Below, piece by piece: positions 1-11,400 of a DNA stretch of 64,000 nucleotides. Where the stretch lies: the NCBI GenBank assembly GCA_039583875.1, contig CM077162.1, positions 171,325,220 through 171,389,219 on the forward strand, in the 5' to 3' direction. The translations under genes and the position numbers were made by a program. Source of the DNA: Platanthera guangdongensis. Lineage: Eukaryota > Streptophyta > Magnoliopsida > Asparagales > Orchidaceae. Position 1 is the first letter of the stretch. Every line of letters begins with the position of its first letter. A model generated the notes under the pieces. That model was not told where the DNA came from, did no database searches, and saw nothing but the letters and a program-made list of their open reading frames with translations.

Positions 1-64
1 TTTCTGAGGAACAGGTCTTCACAAACAGTTAATATATATTGTAGAATCACAGCGTATATAATTA

Positions 65-277
65 ACAAAGACGTGAGACATGGTGCTCATGAACACAGTG
101 GTTATCAACCATTGTTCGTGAACGTCTGAGCTCGCCTAAGGAACTTCATCCACTTTTATGTTCAAAATTAGTTCTTTTTGGGTGGTGTCACAACCGTGTC
201 ATGCCAAACATCTATTTTTAGGACGATGGAGTTCTTGTCCAAACTCACTGGCGCAAAACACCGCACCAAACGAAGCC
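65..277. mobile_element. Tourist-like MITE, copy 1
   Basis: The right end reads, in reverse complement, GGCTTCGTTTGGTGCGGTG and continues collinear with the start of the copy at 19269 (shared block around CCAGTGAGTTTGGACAA). Its left half shares TCATGAACAC and CTTCATCCACTTTTAT with the copy at 15028. TTA follows the right end (278-280) and TTA precedes the decayed left end (62-64), the 3-bp target duplication known for PIF/Harbinger Tourist MITEs. It has no coding capacity. The left terminus is too worn to fix to the base. Confidence 0.6.
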
Positions 278-280
278 TTA

Positions 281-1853
281 ATGATGGTTGTGATGAGTTT
301 GACGGAGTAACGCCATAAACAATATCTAGATGTCACTCTGATTGTGATGTATCTAAAGATACCACTTACATCTTATAAATTGCATGTACACACAAATTAG
401 GTTTCAAATATCTTTAAATAAAAACACATTACCCTGACAAAATATTTGACAGTAACAGATTTTAATACCAGCAGCATCTAAAGAATGATGAACGAAAGAA
501 CCTTTAAAAGTAAATCTAGATTCCTTTTAACAATCTCATGAAAAGAATAGCATCTTATGCCGAATAAAAACAAACATACCTACACATATAAATAATGAAA
601 TGTCATCATAAGACCGGAATGATCGCATGGAGAAAAATGAGAACATGATCAGACAGCGGTAATGCATACTTCGATAAATTAATGGACTTTGATGGGAAAT
701 GTACAATTTTAGGCCGATCTCAAGAGCCGGTGACTAAACAAAAGAAGTGAGACTTCCAGAGCAAGAGAATAAGGAAATGTTTCTCATCAATCTAAACACC
801 AATTAACAGAGGTATTATATATCAATCATGATTGACATTTCAAGCACACTGTCACATAATTTAGCACATCTATAAGAAGATCAACATTGACCTAAATTAG
901 CACGCATCGGCACTATACACCATCTCATCATATTTGATCTTAAACTATTATACGATTACTTTGAATTGTTATTTCACAAAAAAAAGAGTGGTGCTAAGTG
1001 CAAATCACTTTTTGCTATGTGTGAATCATGGTTATGTGCAGACCACAAAATTATGTGCAAACCTATCGAAGAAGCACACCCCTCACTCTCTCTCTCTCTT
1101 CACCCAGACAATATCTAAGTCAAAAACAGTTCTGTCACTCATCAATTGAATATAGATTTTGTCACTGCATCCCCTAGTCAGGAATTGAAGGGGAAAGCTT
1201 CATCGCTTCCAAGCTGCTGAAGAGGCTCGTCGTGGCAGTCATCACCTGCATTTTTGTTATAGGTTCGTGACCGCTTTACTTTCTCTTATGTACCCATTTG
1301 GAGATACTTCTGCTTTGATATTTCTGCAAATGAGTGACAGGTAAAAGGACTGGAGCAGATTGGGGTTACTGATTTACGTTACAAATTGCTCCGAAATTTT
1401 GATTCACATTGAACAGTCTATATACCCAAACTTATAGTGAATCGGTTCTACTGAAAAACATATTGAATTTTGATTCGTATTGAATTTGCTAACAATCTAT
1501 ATACCCAAACTTATAGCCGGAATCGGAGCTATTTCTGGTGCCATCTTCTCCGTTGAGGCAATTAAATTCTCTGTTGCTCTTTGGCATTCCAGTGGATTGG
1601 GGATTTGGAGTGTCCTCTATGAGGTGAATTGTGGTAAACAAAAACAAAAAAACAACTTTTAATGTATGAAAACACCTGGCTTCAATTGGTAGTAAGGAGA
1701 TGGGGTAGGTATTTCATAACAGGTTTGCACCAAAGGTTCTTAGTATTCAAAAAACTTATTATTTTTTACAGGTTTGCACAGGCAACAAAAATGGGTTGCA
1801 CTTAACATTGCTAAAAAGAACGTTAGCTTGGTACCAGAAACAGAGTGGTAAAC
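281..1853. other. no recognised gene; AT-rich flank
   Basis: About 1.5 kb of AT-rich DNA without a recognisable protein or RNA gene. Two small things stand out. A more GC-rich patch at about 1190-1260 can be read on the minus strand as a short terminal exon: an acceptor-like ATGCAG followed by about 23 codons and a stop. Positions 1480-1662 hold a 60-codon plus-strand ORF with a hydrophobic start. Neither matches a family I know, and either could be chance. Confidence 0.4.
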
Positions 1854-1941
1854 AAAAGCGAAGCTGCAGACGGAGAGGAAGAAAAACCTAGATAGTAAAG
1901 AAAAGCGAAGCTGCAGACGGAGAGGAAGAAAAACCTAGATA
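1854..1941. repeat. 41-bp direct duplication
   Basis: The block beginning AAAAGCGAAGCTGCAGACGG occurs at 1854-1894 and again at 1901-1941 without a mismatch, separated by 6 bp (GTAAAG). The second copy ends exactly where the splice-donor-like motif of the candidate exon at 1948-2242 begins, so the duplication would lie in the first intron of that candidate gene. Confidence 0.9.
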
Positions 1942-1947
1942 CCGTAC

Positions 1948-2242
1948 CTGCGGAAATTATCGGATACGGATGAAGGTACGCCGTAGCAGTGAGAGCGGAT
2001 GGAGGGGCAACGGATCGGCGATGGTGCAGCGGGGGAGATGAGACGGCCGGCGGCGAGCAGCAGAGTTTGCGGACAGGCGCTGCGATGGAGAGGACGCATA
2101 GCCGAGACGGGGGGGAGTTTAAGAAGTAGGAGGTATGTGTGGGCGTGGCGCTGTGAGCGGAAGCGGCGGAGAAGAGCGGCGATGAGAGGCGTGGACGACG
2201 GAAGAGCAGGCTGCGGGACGCGTGACGCGATGAGGAGGGCAA
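1948..2242 (-). CDS. candidate first exon of an organelle-targeted protein
   Basis: A GC-rich island in AT-rich surroundings. On the minus strand it is open across the island in a Ser/Arg/Pro/Ala-rich frame, the usual composition of a plastid or mitochondrial presequence. It ends in CCGCAG followed by GTACGG, a good plant 5' splice site at 1948/1947. The long frame has no ATG (it opens with TTG at 2242). The only ATG on this strand, at 2099, starts a different frame of about 50 codons that is also Ser/Arg-rich and reaches the same donor. No downstream exon is convincing and no family is recognised. Presequence-like composition alone is weak evidence, so this is a candidate only. Confidence 0.22.
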
Positions 2243-2289
2243 AATCGCGAAATCGAAAGTTACGGACGGCCGGAGGATGGCTTCGCTTA

Positions 2290-2985
2290 TACTAGTAGTA
2301 TAGATATATATATATATTTATTATATTTTTACTTGAGAATAATAAGAGTTTCTTAAAAAGTGTTGTAATAAATTAAGTATTTAATATTATAGATATATAT
2401 GGTCATTTACATTTCATAATCTTCATAATTACTACATGCATCCCTCTAACTTTAGAAATAACAAAAATCTTCACTCAATATGTACATTTCATAACATTCA
2501 TGCGTTAAAGTACCCTTTCTGTAGGTTTTTTTTTTATTCTGTGTGTTATGAAATATAAACATTATTGAAGGGGAGTAATTATAATTTTAAAAGTAAATTA
2601 GTGTAAGCTGTAATTATGCAAGTTTCGAGGGAAGGTCCTGGTAAATAACCTTATAAATATATATAATATAATCAGTTAATATTTATCTGATTATTAAATT
2701 ATATAATAACGTTAGTGTATATACACACACACACGAGTGACAGGCACGGGCCTCCGGCCCTCGTGCCCCGTGCGACAGTACCCAGTCGTGGCGGCGGGCT
2801 ACGTCCGCCTCCGGCGGGCTTCGCACCTATGTAATATAATATAATATAAATATATCAAATATATATATATAATATATTATAAAGATATATATTTATATAA
2901 TATATATTATAAATATATAGAATATATAATATAATATTATTATTTATTACTAAATCCCCCCCCTCCTTCCCGTTTTTTTGGCCTA
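2290..2985. other. AT-rich spacer with one GC-rich patch
   Basis: Mostly A/T with TATA-rich runs (2300-2330, 2830-2940) and a short CA run near 2722-2735. A GC-rich patch at about 2747-2825 (words GGGCCTCCGGCCC and CGCCTCCGGCGGGC) contains small palindromes but no coding frame. I see no gene or recognisable transposon. Confidence 0.5.
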
Positions 2986-2986
2986 G

Positions 2987-3274
2987 CCCCCCCCCCCCCC
3001 CCCCCCCCCCCCTTGCACTGCCGCCGGCGGCAGAGCCGCCGACGGCCTGACTGGCACCCACCGGAGGGTTCGCCGGACTCCGGCGAACCCTCCGGGGGTT
3101 GTCCGGTGATCGGCGGGCAGGGCGGCGGTGGCCCTGCCCGGCGGTCACCGGACAACCCCGGAGGGTTCGCTAGAGTCCGTCGAACCCGCCGGTGGGCGCC
3201 GGTCAGGCCACCGGCGGCAGTGGAAGGGGGCGGTGAGGTCGGGAATGACCAAAAATCGGGGGGGGGGGGGGGGG
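2987..3274. repeat. GC-rich fold-back (long palindrome) between poly-C and poly-G runs
   Basis: The arm 3017-3122 is complementary, with some mismatches and one extra block of about 15 bp, to the arm 3132-3221; only 9 bp (3123-3131) separate them. Shared words include CACTGCCGCCGG, GGCCTGAC, CGAACCCTCCGGGG, TTGTCCGGTGA and CGGGCAGGG. A run of 26 C (2987-3012) lies on the left and a run of 17 G (3258-3274) on the right, which continues the symmetry. ORFs crossing it exist in several frames on both strands only because it is GC-rich and palindromic. It could be a fold-back transposon, a snap-back MITE or a hairpin-RNA source. Confidence 0.85.
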
Positions 3275-3417
3275 TTGCTGTAATCGGGTTTGAGGAGAGA
3301 GGTTATGAAGTGATTTTTTGGGAAAAATTTTAATTGCAGTCCAGATCTAATTGATCGAACGGTTTAGATCCGCCTGATGTCTCATTTACCTTGCCATGGA
3401 ACCTAAAACGATACTTC

Positions 3418-3423
<6 letters not shown>

Positions 3424-3484
<61 letters not shown>
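3424..3484. repeat. (AT)n microsatellite
   Basis: About 60 bp of uninterrupted AT dinucleotides. No other content. Confidence 0.97.
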
Positions 3485-3489
<5 letters not shown>

Positions 3490-3927
3490 CGTTAACCTTT
3501 ATAGATATATATACATATAGATGTATTTCTATAGCTGGGGCATGTGCCAGTTTAACAAATAATTTTTGGGTCTGGGTAGCATTCTCAGAGGAAAGTGCGC
3601 GAGTTGTGATCTCGCTATTGGATCAATTTTGCACGTTGTACTTGCCTATTTTTTCTTTTTCTTTTCCATTTATTGCTGGTGATCAGATCTAAAATCAAGC
3701 GGTCATCCCAACTCGCGCTCCTTCCTTTGAAAATGCTACGAGCATGCTATCTGGACCCAAAAATTGTTCCGGTTTAACGACTACTTCGTAGTTATAAATA
3801 GATATGTAAACCAATGCAATTGGTGTACAGTTTTTAATAAAAAATTTAGTATCTCTCACTCCTTCAAACCTTCGGTCTCTATTCCCGGCTACCATCTACC
3901 AACTTAACAACTCCTCCTCTCATTGAG

Positions 3928-4545
3928 ATGGCCTTCAATGGAGGTGACATCACGAACAACTCGCTCCGACACACTCCTCCCGGCTGATCTCTTGGCAGGA
4001 TTTGGACATACGTCTTGCCCTCTACGTGGAGTAACATTCTGCAGTTTGCGGCACCATTCAATCTACCCGAGAACGTTTTGCCCACGATCTATAGCAGGTT
4101 TCGTTATCAAAATCAGAAGAACAACAAGAACAGTTCCAACATCAGCAAGTTTGTCTTCAAAATGCACACAACGCATTCTACCAAGAATTTAAAAAATTCT
4201 GCTGGGAGTTGCAGACGTTCATGCGTTCAATCACAATAGCCACAAACAAAGGCAATATTACGACTTTTCGGGCTCAGAACAGCGAACAATCACGATAAAA
4301 AGTCATTTAAACATCTGTCACTCACCCGCTGGAATCTAGATACGAAGAGACAAAAGACAATGTTTTACATGTGACGAAAAGTATTCATCGGGCCATAAAT
4401 GTAAAAATCGCGCTAATCACTATTTTATTGAGAGTGATCATAGTGAAGATATAGAAAACGGCCTTCAGGAAGATCCAAATGATCCTCATAACGAACCTAC
4501 AGACAATCTGTTTGAAAATTCTAGAATTAGTTTCCACGCCTTAAT
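3928..4545 (+). pseudogene. gag: gypsy-1 gag relic with CCHC knuckle
   Basis: The likely start is the ATG at 3928, after a CT-rich leader. The clearest signature is near 4350-4420: a Cys-X2-Cys-X4-His-X4-Cys-type knuckle of the form CFTCDEKYSSGHKCK, typical of the nucleocapsid end of plant Ty3/gypsy Gag. Upstream, short open stretches in several frames (for example 4015-4239) indicate frameshifts. The product would have been the capsid/nucleocapsid polyprotein; it is broken and cannot be translated through. Confidence 0.7.
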
Positions 4546-4599
4546 GTGAACATTTTCAGCAAAATCACTACGCATTCAAGACAAGATAGACAAATTTAT

Positions 4600-6420
4600 G
4601 TTCCACATTTTTCATTGACAATGGAAGCACATACAACTTTATCACAAAACGAACCGCCTTGTTCCTGAAACTGCCCTTTACTTATATTCCCCCCTTTAAA
4701 ATTCATGTAGGAAATGACCAAGCAATGATTTGCAAATAGAAGTGCTCTTAAGTAATGTTATCTATCTAGGACATCAATTTTAATCTCGAATTTATTCATT
4801 ACCAATTTACATGGTGCCGATATTATATTAGGTTTTCACTGGTTCGAAATGTTAGGCCCCATTACCATCAATTATAAAACCTTAGAAATATCGTTCCCTT
4901 ACCAAAACAAATCGCGTGTTATTAAGGCACTACACCCTTCACAAGGGCAATATCACGTCCTCTTAGCTCCACAAAGTAATTGTTCAAGATCCGGTAGAAT
5001 CAAAGCTTTTATGTTTTCAAACAGACCTACACCTCCTAATCTTAATAACGAGAATATTCAAACTTAAGAACCGATCATATCTATTTCTTCCTCCGTTCAA
5101 ACTTTACTTTCAACTTTTTCTTACTCTTTCGATCACCCTCGGGACTTCCCCCCTCAAAGAATTATAGATCACGAGATTCCTTTTTTTCGACGAAATCGTA
5201 TCTATAATTGCCGAAATGTTACAAAATGGTTTGATTTGACCCAGTAACTCCTCATTCAGCTCTCCATTCCTCTTAATTAAAAAAAAGATGAGACTTGGCA
5301 TTTCTGTATCGCTTAACTCACTAACAATTAATCAAAGTTTCCCAATGCCTATGAATGATGAAAACATTGATGAATTATATGGAGCAATAATGTATTCCAA
5401 GCTAAATCTATATTCTAGCTACCATCATGTTCAAATGAATCTGTCGATTCCCATAAAATTGCTTCTCAAATTCGTCAGGGGCTGTATGAGTTTAGAGTGA
5501 TGCCTTTTGACCACACTAATGCTCCAGCCACATTCCAAGCTCTTATGAATTCACAATTCCAACCACGCATTCAAAGATTTGTTGTGATATTTTTTTATGA
5601 CAGTTTAGTTTATAGTGCTACTGAAACCGATCATCTTTTACATCTTCAAGAAATTTTCTCTATTTTGGCCACAAATCATTTGTTTTAAAAAATAATTCAA
5701 AAAGTTCGTTTGCTAAACCCATTATCGATTTATTACACCTACCGGAATACAACCTAATCCATCAAAAATTGAAGCCATACTACAATGACCAGTCCCCAAA
5801 AATGCAAGGTAACTTGGATCATTTTTAGGACTTGCAGGTTATTACCGCTGATTCATTAACCAATACGCTCATGTTACTACGCCCTCTACAGATTTAATCA
5901 TTAAAAAGAATTTATTTGGACAGAAAAATCCAAGCAAACTTTCTAACATTTGAAAAAAATTACAAATTTCCACCCCAATTTTGGCTTTACCAAATTTTTC
6001 TCCACCTTTTTCTATCAATGCCACACATCTAGTATAGGGATAGGGGCTGTTTTAGAACAACAGGGACACCCTTTTGCTTTTTTTTAGTATAGTACAGACT
6101 ACCCACAAGCAAGCACAATCTACCTATACATGAGAAATGCTAGCAATTACATATGTCTTAAGCAACTAATGACACTACTTAGTTGGTTCTACCTTTACCA
6201 TACTAGAATATAACAAAACATTGCATAATCTAAATTCCCAAGTTATCACAATTAATGTCTGAGCAGCAACAAAATTTATATCACAATTAATGTCTGAGCA
6301 GCAACAAAATTTATAAGAATGTTAGGATTCAACTATATTATTTAGTATAAACCGCGGCAAAGATAAATAGGGTAGCGGATGCTTTATCTCGAGTTGAGGA
6401 TTTTCCGGAAAATATCGCTG
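4600..6420 (+). pseudogene. pol: gypsy-1 protease-RT-RNase H relic
   Basis: The protease active site is present as FIDNGSTYNF (about 4610-4640), with Asp-Asn-Gly-Ser in place of the usual D-[ST]-G-[SA]. It is followed by the ILGFHWFEMLGP block (about 4828-4862). RT motifs appear in pieces: a SKLNLYSSYH palm block at 5397-5427, MPFDHTNAPATFQ at 5500-5538, and FFYDSLVYS at 5590-5616, where FxDD has become [14 protein letters not shown] (about 5820-5850) and GIGAVLEQQGHPFAFF (about 6040-6085) mark the connection and RNase H, and VADALSR (about 6370-6395) the RNase H end. Stops and frameshifts separate the blocks, so the enzyme is dead. Confidence 0.85.
6244..6313. repeat. 35-bp tandem duplication inside gypsy-1
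   Basis: A 35-bp unit (starting TATCACAATTAATGTCTGAG) is present twice head to tail, 6244-6278 and 6279-6313, without mismatch. Such a fresh duplication in an otherwise eroded element is either recent slippage or an assembly duplication. Confidence 0.9.
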
Positions 6421-6594
6421 TTAGTAGTTTTCGTTTTTCATGTTCCAATTTTTTTGAAAATCTGTCCACTCTTTATAACATTGATCCAAAAGCTCAGAAG
6501 TTTTAAATTTACTTCAAAATACTCCAGCTAAGATCCTTGACTGGGAAATCATCAACTCTAGATTATTTTACTTCGTGAAGCACATGATACACGA

Positions 6595-6839
6595 ATGAGT
6601 GGTCGCTCCGGAATTACCGCAACAGTTAAGCATTTGTCCCAATATTTTTATTGGTCGGGTATTCAAAATGATGTCTTTCTATATATCCAACAATGTAATC
6701 TTCGCCAAAAGGCTAAGGACTGCAATGCTGCACCATATGGATCTCTTAAACCCCTCGCCATTCCAACTCAAATATGGGCCGATATTACTGTTGATTTAAT
6801 TACACATCTTTTGGTTTCCAAGTCATTTACTACCATGTT
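6595..6839 (+). pseudogene. gypsy-1 integrase, left part
   Basis: The zinc-binding and linker blocks are recognisable: a GRSGITATVKHLSQYFYW segment (compare GHxGxxKTxxRLxxxFYWPGM), a Cys-containing QQCNL stretch, then SLKPLAIPTQIWADITVDLI, matching the LQPLPIPxxxWxDIxMDFI linker of plant gypsy integrases. The frame is cut at 6839 inside the sequence that leads into the VVVDRLSK motif, exactly at the LINE target site. Confidence 0.85.
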
Positions 6840-6888
6840 ATCATTTCCAGTCCGACAACCACGCCCCAGACGGGACGGCGCCTGATGG

Positions 6889-8331
6889 ATGAGGCGTCTT
6901 CGTCCCCGGTTGTGTCTCGAAGCTTGGTGCCGTCTGTGCCGTCAGCATCACCTAGGGAGGGCAGTAGATGGGCGAACTTGGTTGATGAAGAGGGCCGCGC
7001 CGCGTCCGCTGGTATGTACCCACCCGATCACTCAAATGGGGATGCGGAGCGGGTTGGTGGGCAAAGCAAAGAGAGAACGGGGTGGGGGATTCTCCTCCAC
7101 TCATGATGCTGCTACTTGTCAAGACATGCACTGCACACAAGGTGTTTGTGGATATGCCGCCTCTAACTTTGCTTGGGCAAATCCCAACCGGACTAACACT
7201 AAAGGTAAGTATGATCCTTTCACCATTACGGAGAGCATTCTGGATTTATGTTCGGATGGCAGCACTGTCCAAATGGACGTGGATTCGGTTCATCAAGCCA
7301 TGTGCCATTTCGAGTTCGCACTTGTGGGGAAACTGTTTGGACGGAGACTCCCATTCTTCTACCTGCTCGCGGAGTTGACGCGGTGATGGCAGCCTTATGG
7401 AGAATTTCAACTGATAATGCTGAGCAATGATGTTTTTACTTGCATGTTCCAATCCGCCGAGGCTCGTGATGGTGTCTTGATGGGAGGACCGTGTTACGTT
7501 AACGACATTATTATTGGCTTGGATGTGTGGTCGTCGGCCTTCTTGCTATCCTCGCTCACATGTTTGTCTTCCCCGCTATGGGTTCGCATGCTCGGCCTAC
7601 CTCTTATTTACTGGGATAAAAAAAATCTTGGCAGTATTGCGGCAGTGATTGGTGCCCCTCTCTGGATCGATGCAGTGACAAGCCGCTGGGAGCGGGCGGA
7701 ATTTGCTAGAGTTTGTGTCAAGGCGGACTTCTCAAAACCCCTCCCGGCAGGTGTGTGGATCAATGGTCCGTTTGGTCGGTTCTTCCAAAATGTTGAATAC
7801 GAGGGAATTGCTTCTATTTGCTTCAAGTGCGGATGCGCCGGACACAAGGTGGAGGGGTGTCCGCTATATCCCCCGGACAGGGCCACGCCTCCTGCACCTG
7901 CTCCCAAACGCCCCGCCGGCGCCAAGCGGCAGACTCAAGCTCGGCCGGCTCGCGCTGGCAAGTCCCAGGCAGATGATCCCTCGGGCAAGGGCAAGGACCC
8001 AGTGGATGAGCTTCCTTCAACCCTTCCGCCCGACCGGTTGAAGGAAGAACACAATTACGGACCGTGGCTTATTGATCGGCGGCGGAGGCGGCGAAATAAG
8101 GGAAAGGTGGAGTTTACATTGCCCCCACTGTTGATCAACCAGGTCCGCTGGCTCCGGAGAATGCTGTATGTACCCCGCCACTGCCCAAAAATGCCTCGCG
8201 GCTGCCCTGCTTTGACTCCGAGCAGCTCCCGGGTGGAGTGTTTCGTGCCACTGGTGATGCCCTGGGGAGGCCCTCGGGCCCAGGTGGCGGTGAGGCTTGG
8301 TGGAATAAACCAATTCCAGGCAAAGTTCTAG
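6889..8331 (+). pseudogene. LINE ORF1: DUF4283-type RNA-binding protein with zinc knuckle
   Basis: One reading frame runs 6889-8331 with a single in-frame TGA at 7384-7386, just before a TGG. After a low-complexity N-terminus, a DUF4283-like fold spans roughly codons 130-280 (LVGKLFGRRLPF; VLMGGPCYV; WVRMLGLPLIYWD). A CCHC knuckle CFKCGCAGHKVEGC follows at 7819-7860, and the tail is basic and proline-rich. In plant L1 elements this ORF1 protein binds the element RNA and packages it with ORF2. The stop would remove the second half of DUF4283 and the knuckle, so the copy is probably not functional in cis. Confidence 0.85.
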
Positions 8332-8404
8332 GACAAAAACGGCGAAAATCGGCGACAGATGACCTCAATTTTGACGGCGGGGACGCGTCCTCTTCAAGGG
8401 GTCC

Positions 8405-11400
8405 ATGACGAGCCTCATCTTGTGGAATTGTAGGGGAGCTCGGAAGAAGGAGGTTGGGCATCTTCTCCACGATCTTATTTTGCGGTGGGGGATTTCTTTT
8501 GTGGGTTTGTCTGAGACGATGGTGGAAGAACTCTCCCAGAGTGATGTGAATCGGTTGGCGGGCCGGAATTGGGATTTTGTGCATCATCCATCGGCGGGCA
8601 GGTCGGGGGTATTGCAGTGCTGTGGCGGAGTGACGTTGTGTTGTTTGTGCTGGTCTCTCTCTCTCTCGAGACAATGCGTTATTGGGGATGTTACCTTCCC
8701 TGATAAGCGATGCTGGCGGGTGGTGTTCATTTATGCGAACAAGGATGCGTTTGTTCGGCGACAACTGTGGTCTTTGTTGGAACAGTTTGCGACCCCGGAT
8801 CTCCTGATGATTGTTTGGGGCAACTTCAACTGCCTTTTGCGACTGGAGGAGCGTCAAGGTAGTCGGCCCTTTGTCTATTCACAAGGGTCTTTGGAGATGG
8901 ATGCGGCTGTGGCGGAGCTGGATCTTCAGGAGCTGGGCTTCACGGGCCCGGCCTTTACTTGGTGTAACAACCAGCCCGGGCTTGGGCGTATTCTAGGGCG
9001 TTTGGATCAGATTTTTGTTAATTCAGTGGGATTGGATGCTATTCCCATGGGTTCCATGTGGCACTTGCCCCATGTTTGCTCTGATCACTGTCCTCTCCTG
9101 CTGGCTTTGGGGCAAGTGCAGACTGCTAGGCAGTCGAGGTGGATCAGGCTTGAGGATACCTGGTCGTCGTACCCGATGGTGCGGGAGATGGTGTCTCGAT
9201 CCTGGCTGAAGGCGGATGTCGGTGATAGTGCCGAGGTCCTGCAGTGGAAGTGTCGTCGTACCCTTCAGGCCCTTTTCTTTTGGAGCAAGAACAAGCTTCA
9301 AGATTTGGGTGCTCGGAAGGAGATTCTGGAGGCAGAGATTGTGGAACTCCAGCGGCTGGAGAGCTTGGATGGTGGAATCTCGCAGGAGCAAACTCGAACT
9401 CTCATTGTGGCGTTTAAGGAGCTCTTGAGCATTCATGCTAGGTTGGCCACTTGGTGGAAACAACATGCTAAGGTGAAGTGGATCAACGAGGGTGATGCGA
9501 ATACCCACTATTTCCACTCCATCGCCTCCTCTCATTGGCGAGGCAATCAGATTTCGCAGGTGGAGCTTGAGAACGGCAGCCTTGTTGACGACCTGGAGGG
9601 GATCGAGGCGGCATTCTTGGACTTCTTTGATCGGAAGTCGGAGTGCGCGGCTCCTGTTCTTGCTGGGTGGCCGCTCCTGCCTTCCTCTCGGCGGCTTGAT
9701 GGAGGGGCGGCCTCCCTGTTGTTGACAATGGTCTCTGAGGAGGAGATTTGGGGCGTCATCAAGGCCATGAAGGCTAACCGTGCTCCGGGCCTAGACGGTA
9801 TTACTTCCTCTTTTATCTGTCAACTTCTGGCCCATTGCACATACGTTTGTTTGCAGGGCCATTGGCGTCTTCTTTGCTCTTGGTCATATGCCCAGTGCGT
9901 GGAAGGAGACACTGGTGGCACTCATTCTGAAGTGCCCCAATGCATCTCGGTCAGATCGGTTCCGTCCTATCAGTCTGTGCTAGACCATCTATAAGGTGGG
10001 GGCAAAGATTATTGTGGACCGCATGAAGGGGCTCCTACCCTCGCTCCTCTCTGAGGAGCAGGGAGGCCTTTATTCCTGGGCGCTCTATTTCCTATCAGTG
10101 CTTCATTGCCCGGGAGGTGGTGCACAAGCTGGCGATCTCGACCTCAGCGACTGGGTTCCTCGCTATGAAGATCGACATGGAGCAGGCCTACGACAAGATG
10201 TCGTGGGAGACGGTGCAACAGGTTCTGGCCATGTTTGGGTTTCCGGTGGAGTTTGCTAGATCGATTCTGCAGTGTGTAGAGGGGCCGCAGTTTGCATTGC
10301 TCCTCAACGGGCATCGTACGAGGTGGATCGAGGCAAGTTGTGGCTTCCGGCAGGGATGCCCCCTCTCCCCTTATCTGTTCATTCTGTGCTCGGAGCTGCT
10401 CTCGCTTGCCTTCATTCAGCGGGGGAACTCTTTGGGCGTTATGGTCGTGGCTTCTGGACCGCGGATCTCTCATTTGCTTTACGCCGACGACATCTTCATC
10501 ACCTCGGATGCCACCAAGTCTTGTGTGGATCAGTGTTTTGTCGTGTTGCAGGAGTACTGTACTTGGACTGGGCAGCGGATCAACATATTAAAGTCCATGG
10601 TCATGTTCGGCAAGTCCACCCCTACGGGAAAGTGCAACAGGCTGACTCGCCGATTGGGCTTTCAGAGGGTCCGAGAGTTCACTTACTTGGGCATTACGCT
10701 GGCTATGCGTAAGTTGAAGAGCTCCGACTTTTCACACCTGCTTCTGAAGGTGGTTGTGAAGGTTCAGGCCTGGGGGAAGCGTCACCTCTCCTTGACGGGC
10801 CGGGACACCCTCGTGGGCCGGGCCACCCTCGTCAGGTCGGCGCTCCTGGCCACGCTGATGTTCCTCTATACGCACTGTCATGTGCCTCGCTCGGTGCAAG
10901 GGTCTATTGAGCGGTTGACGCGGTTTGTTCGGGGCAAAGGGCCCCTTCCAAGCGCGGGATGCACTGTGTTAGCTGGGAGCAGTCTTGCTCTCCCTCAGTA
11001 GGGGGGGGGGGGACTTGGCTTCCATGGGGTGAGTAGGTGGCAAGTCCCTTTGCGGCTAAGTTTGCCTGAGTTGATGCAGCTGGGATCCTCCCTTTTCCAT
11101 AGGGTTGTTTTGGCTCGGTACACTTACCGTCTTTGGCGGGAGGGGATCACCCGACGCGACTCACCTATCTGGCGGCTCATCAGGGAGGGCGTTGCATGTC
11201 TTCGGCCCCTGATTCGCTGGAAGATTGTGGATGAGGATTCTGTGGATGTGCTTGCGCACGCTTGGATTCTTGACCCGCCTCTTTCCCGGTGGCCCAATTT
11301 TTCTAACTGCGGTGCATTGGAGTCTTTCCAGGTTTCGACCTTCTTGATTCCTTGTGGCGGTTGGGATGTTTCTGCTCTGTCTCAGTTTTTTGGGCCAACT

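Noticed and set aside
1480..1662. Plus-strand 60-codon ORF with a hydrophobic N-terminus
   Set aside because: Too short, no homology recognised, no supporting splice or promoter signals; mentioned only as part of the flank.
2855..3333. Gly/Pro/Arg-rich ORFs on both strands
   Set aside because: They translate the GC-rich fold-back and the C and G homopolymers; no domains, and frames exist on both strands because the DNA is palindromic.
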